Shown here in pieces: positions 5,648-8,135 of a stretch of 8,135 bases of DNA. Source of the stretch: an uncultured Prevotella sp. (GTDB lineage: Bacteria; Bacteroidota; Bacteroidia; Bacteroidales; Bacteroidaceae); the NCBI GenBank assembly GCA_900553965.1, contig USFX01000124.1, positions 1-8,135 of the forward strand, written 5' to 3'. Numbering within the stretch: the first letter of the stretch is position 1; every line of letters begins with the position of its first letter. The notes under the pieces are model-generated. The model saw only the letters and a list, made by a program, of their open reading frames with translations. It made no database searches and was not told where the DNA came from. Made by a program: the position numbers and the translations under genes.

Positions 5648-5723
5648 AAGTGCCGGTCATCTGTCCGGGCTGTGCCTTTGTGGAATACAGCCCGGACAGA
5701 TGACCGGCACTTTTTGCTTTTTT
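5648..5723 (+). terminator. Terminator with a 26-bp perfect stem between convergent genes
   Basis: Bases 5648-5673 and 5687-5712 are perfect inverted copies (26 bp) around a 13-base loop. TTTTTGCTTTTTTT follows at 5711-5723. This is a strong intrinsic terminator for the + strand AlaX-type gene. On the - strand the downstream side reads AACGTTTCC and has only a short T-run, so it would be a weaker terminator there, though the stem alone may block read-through from the convergent gene. Confidence 0.9.
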
Positions 5724-5743
5724 ATAATGTTATCTTTTGTCTC

Positions 5744-6799
5744 TTATAATGCAATCTTCATGAAGACGGGGTCGTGGTCGGAATATGTCAGTGGCTTTTT
5801 GTAATAGGTGATGCCGTTCAGTGATTTGTCGTGGAAGATATAGTCGATGCGCACCGGCTTCCTGCCTTTGAATGTCCGCATCCACCCGCTGCCGCATTCC
5901 TTGAAACCGTCGGTCATATCGCCGAGCATGGTGTTATATACGTATGAGTAGGGCACGTCGTTGAAGTCGCCGCATACGATGGCTGGGACGGGTGAGTTGC
6001 GTCTCTCGTTGGCTACGGTCGCGGCCTGTCCGGCACGTATTATCATGCCCAGTGTATAGTTGTCGTATATCGCGCTTATCAGCGAGTTGCGCTCAACGTG
6101 AAGTCCTTGCATCTCCATCTTCGCCGCACTGCGCAGCGTCCGGTTGAAGCCGGTGGTTTCAAGATGGACGTTGAAGACACGGACCATCTTGCCGTTGACG
6201 TCGATGTCAACCCACATGGCGCTGTTGTTGCTTTCTTCAAAGGGGATGTTCTTGTAGCCGCGGATGGGATGTTTGCTGTAGACGACCATATCGTTGTTGC
6301 CCGTTGACATGTACGGGAAATACTCCTTATAGCTGTTTGAGTTGCGTTTGTCGCCGCAGATGTCCGAATATTCCTGCATGCAGAGCACGTCAACCTTTTG
6401 CTTTTTCATCTCTGACAGGATGTCCTGAGCCATAAATCCCGATGTCTCGCGTCCGAACAAGGCGACGTTGTATGTCGCAATCTTGATGCCGTAACGTCCG
6501 TCCATGTCTTTCGGCAGACTCCGCAACTGATATATCGTGCCGATGTAGGGCATGCATGAGAGTATTGTGAGGGTAGGGATGGCGGCGAAAATCCATCTGC
6601 GTCGGATGAGCCAATAGACTAACAGAATCACATTGGCCATGATAAGCAGCGGCAGGACATAGACGGTCATGGCCTGAACCGTGTTGCCCAAGGGTGGCTT
6701 ACAGCCTCCCCATAGTCCTACAATAGTAAAAATAGTGGTGACAATCTGTATGATGAGGAACATCATAAGGAAATATCTACGTACTGCTAACTTTCCCAT
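5744..6799 (-). CDS. Membrane-anchored endonuclease/exonuclease/phosphatase-family protein
   Basis: This is a 351-residue protein. Three hydrophobic segments (about residues 8-29, 43-64 and 69-88) are followed by a complete EEP (DNase I-like) domain: ATYNVALFG (N111), LCMQEY (E143), FNVHLE (H212), CGDFNDVP (D278, N280), RIDYIF (D319) and YSDHDPV (H342). All expected metal-binding and catalytic residues are present, so it is likely an active metal-dependent phosphodiesterase or phosphatase. EEP enzymes act on nucleic acids, inositol phosphates or sphingolipids; which one applies here is unknown. With three membrane segments, the catalytic domain probably faces the periplasm if the short N-terminus is cytoplasmic. 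It starts only 6 bases after the stop codon of the sensor kinase gene, so the two are co-transcribed. This type of three-TM plus EEP protein is common in Bacteroidetes, often without assigned function. Confidence 0.85.
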   Translation of the reverse strand: MGKLAVRRYFLMMFLIIQIVTTIFTIVGLWGGCKPPLGNTVQAMTVYVLPLLIMANVILLVYWLIRRRWIFAAIPTLTILSCMPYIGTIYQLRSLPKDMDGRYGIKIATYNVALFGRETSGFMAQDILSEMKKQKVDVLCMQEYSDICGDKRNSNSYKEYFPYMSTGNNDMVVYSKHPIRGYKNIPFEESNNSAMWVDIDVNGKMVRVFNVHLETTGFNRTLRSAAKMEMQGLHVERNSLISAIYDNYTLGMIIRAGQAATVANERRNSPVPAIVCGDFNDVPYSYVYNTMLGDMTDGFKECGSGWMRTFKGRKPVRIDYIFHDKSLNGITYYKKPLTYSDHDPVFMKIAL

Positions 6800-6805
6800 A
6801 ACATG

Positions 6806-8053
6806 CTATTCTTTCAGGTATTTGCTGATCATATCGGTCAAATCTCTTATCTGTATCGGTTTGGCCATGAACTCATCACATCCGGCCGCCTTGGCTTCCT
6901 TGATGTTTGTGTCGAATGCGTATGCACTCAGCGCGATGACGGGAACCCTGCTGTTCACCTCTTTTATTATGCGCGTGGCGTCCAGACCGTTCATTTCCGG
7001 CATCCGGATGTCCATCAGAATGAGGTCCGGCTTCTCGTCTTCATTCATGGTGACGGCCTCGATGCCGTTCTTAGCCCTCACGAGACGGTAGCGCTTGGCC
7101 AGGACATTCTTCAGCAGTTCATAGTTGCTGTCCTCGTCTTCGACTACCATGATGAGCTTCATCTGGCCTCCTCCGGCCATCATTCTCAGTGTGCGGGCTC
7201 CTGTGGTTGTTCCTGTCTGTTTCCGTTTTCCGCCCAGTGATCCGTCGAAAGGCAGCGTGAACCGGAATGTCGCACCCTCGCCGAGTGTCGATTCGACTTC
7301 AATCTTGCCTCCGAGCTTCTCTACAATGATCTTGCAGAGGGTCAAACCGAGTCCATGTCCGTTGTTGAGAGTCTCTGCATCCTTGGATGTATATAGCTTG
7401 AAAATGTCTTTGATATCATCCGGTGATATGCCTGTACCGGTGTCGGCGACATAGAATTCCACATCCCTGCTTTGGTTGATGAGGCGGTAGCCGAATGTTA
7501 TGCTGCCCTTGACGGTATGTTTGAGGGCGTTGTTTATCAGGTTTGAGAGAATCTGGGTCAGTCTGTTCGGATCGGTATTGAGCGTTACCGATATGGTCGG
7601 CTCGGAACAAACGAGTTTCACGTTGTCCGGACACTTGAACTTGAAGATTTTCTTCACGTCGTGACAAAGACCGCTGAGGTTGGTCTCCGATTTTCTTATG
7701 CTGATTTCTCCTGACTCCATTCGCGACAGATCGAGTATGTCGTTGATGAGACTATTGAGCCTCGCGCTGTTGTTCTCGATTATTTCGAGAAACTTCATGC
7801 GTTCTTCCAGCGATTCCGTCTCGGCTATGATTCTTGAGAAACCCTCTATCGCATTTAACGGTGTACGTATCTCATGGCTCATGCCGGCGAGAAAGAATGA
7901 TTTCATTCTGTCTGCCGTTTCGACCTGACGGATTTTCTTCTCACATTCTTCCAGCCTCAGGAAAGCGTCATCCCTCTCCCTTCTAACAGTCTTGATAAGC
8001 CTGTTTGCTTCCGCAAGTTTGCTTAATAGTATTTCGCGTTCGTCCTGCTTCAT
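6806..8053 (-). CDS. Soluble hybrid histidine kinase with fused receiver domain
   Basis: This is a 415-residue signalling protein. Residues 1-48 are charged and probably coiled-coil. HisKA spans about 50-115, with phosphoacceptor His60 in SHEIRTPLNAI. HATPase_c spans about 160-270, with the N-box NLINNALKHT (N174), G1 DTGTGIS (D204) and G2 GHGLGLTL. A Gly/Thr-rich linker occupies about 271-297. A receiver domain (about 298-415) carries acidic residues in VEDED, phosphoacceptor Asp348 in LMDIRMPEMNG, Ser376 and Lys398 in AKP. All catalytic residues are intact. There is no membrane segment, PAS, GAF or periplasmic sensor domain, and no DNA-binding output domain, so it presumably senses through a partner or cytosolic signal and passes phosphate to a separate protein. 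The ATG at 8053 is the first good start. It is the first gene of an operon with the EEP-family gene. No standard -7 element is evident upstream. Confidence 0.93.
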   Translation of the reverse strand: MKQDEREILLSKLAEANRLIKTVRRERDDAFLRLEECEKKIRQVETADRMKSFFLAGMSHEIRTPLNAIEGFSRIIAETESLEERMKFLEIIENNSARLNSLINDILDLSRMESGEISIRKSETNLSGLCHDVKKIFKFKCPDNVKLVCSEPTISVTLNTDPNRLTQILSNLINNALKHTVKGSITFGYRLINQSRDVEFYVADTGTGISPDDIKDIFKLYTSKDAETLNNGHGLGLTLCKIIVEKLGGKIEVESTLGEGATFRFTLPFDGSLGGKRKQTGTTTGARTLRMMAGGGQMKLIMVVEDEDSNYELLKNVLAKRYRLVRAKNGIEAVTMNEDEKPDLILMDIRMPEMNGLDATRIIKEVNSRVPVIALSAYAFDTNIKEAKAAGCDEFMAKPIQIRDLTDMISKYLKE

Positions 8054-8084
8054 CTCTCTGATATAATGCTGATGATATCTGTTA

Positions 8085-8099
8085 TACCTTAATTCCGCA
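8085..8099. repeat. 15-bp direct repeat, copy 1, upstream of the kinase gene
   Basis: TACCTTAATTCCGCA occurs here and again at 8121-8135, 36 bases apart start to start, in an AT-rich region 32-82 bases upstream of the hybrid kinase start codon. On the gene's own strand it reads TGCGGAATTAAGGTA. It could be an operator pair, or part of a longer tandem repeat cut by the window end. Confidence 0.6.
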
Positions 8100-8120
8100 A
8101 CACTATAATTTAACTTTATT

Positions 8121-8135
8121 TACCTTAATTCCGCA
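8121..8135. repeat. 15-bp direct repeat, copy 2, at window edge
   Basis: This is an exact second copy of the sequence at 8085-8099. It reaches the last base of the window, so the match may extend further. Confidence 0.6.

Overview
The window looks like a chromosomal segment of a Bacteroidales bacterium, probably Prevotella-like. Three promoters match the Bacteroidetes form (a -33 TTG/TTTG, a 20-base spacer, then TAnnTTTG). Most starts lack a clear Shine-Dalgarno sequence. Several proteins have the style of that order: a surface-fibre-type domain, an AlaX-like editing protein with CPCIGRH, and a one-piece hybrid sensor kinase. The genus is an inference; no rRNA or other marker gene is present.

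Left part (1 to about 2250) is accessory DNA, more AT-rich than the rest. It starts with the 3' end of a surface or fibre-type protein whose composition changes abruptly partway through. Two unrelated toxin-antitoxin modules follow, both on the + strand: a HEPN/MNT pair (588-1212) and a small antitoxin plus GNAT acetyltransferase toxin (1379-2166). Each is preceded by a copy of the same roughly 77-bp promoter-containing repeat (507-583 and 1252-1327). The HEPN/MNT module is therefore bounded by direct repeats, and recombination between them would remove it cleanly and leave the GNAT module with an intact promoter. A hairpin with a T-tract (2215-2250) probably ends this block.

Middle part (2284-5723) is GC-richer, core-type DNA on the + strand. 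It holds fabD with its own promoter and terminator, a cytoplasmic GH13 alpha-amylase-family enzyme, and a stand-alone AlaX-type tRNA-editing protein. A 26-bp perfect hairpin with a T-tract lies between the last of these and the convergent genes on the other strand.

Right part (5744-8053, - strand) is a two-gene operon, read right to left. A soluble hybrid histidine kinase with a fused receiver is followed 6 bases later by a membrane-anchored endonuclease/exonuclease/phosphatase-family protein. Upstream of the kinase, at the window edge, a 15-bp sequence occurs twice.

The most notable structure is the tandem toxin-antitoxin array with duplicated promoters. The remaining genes are recognisable housekeeping or metabolic functions. 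No tRNA, rRNA, CRISPR array, transposase or integrase is visible.
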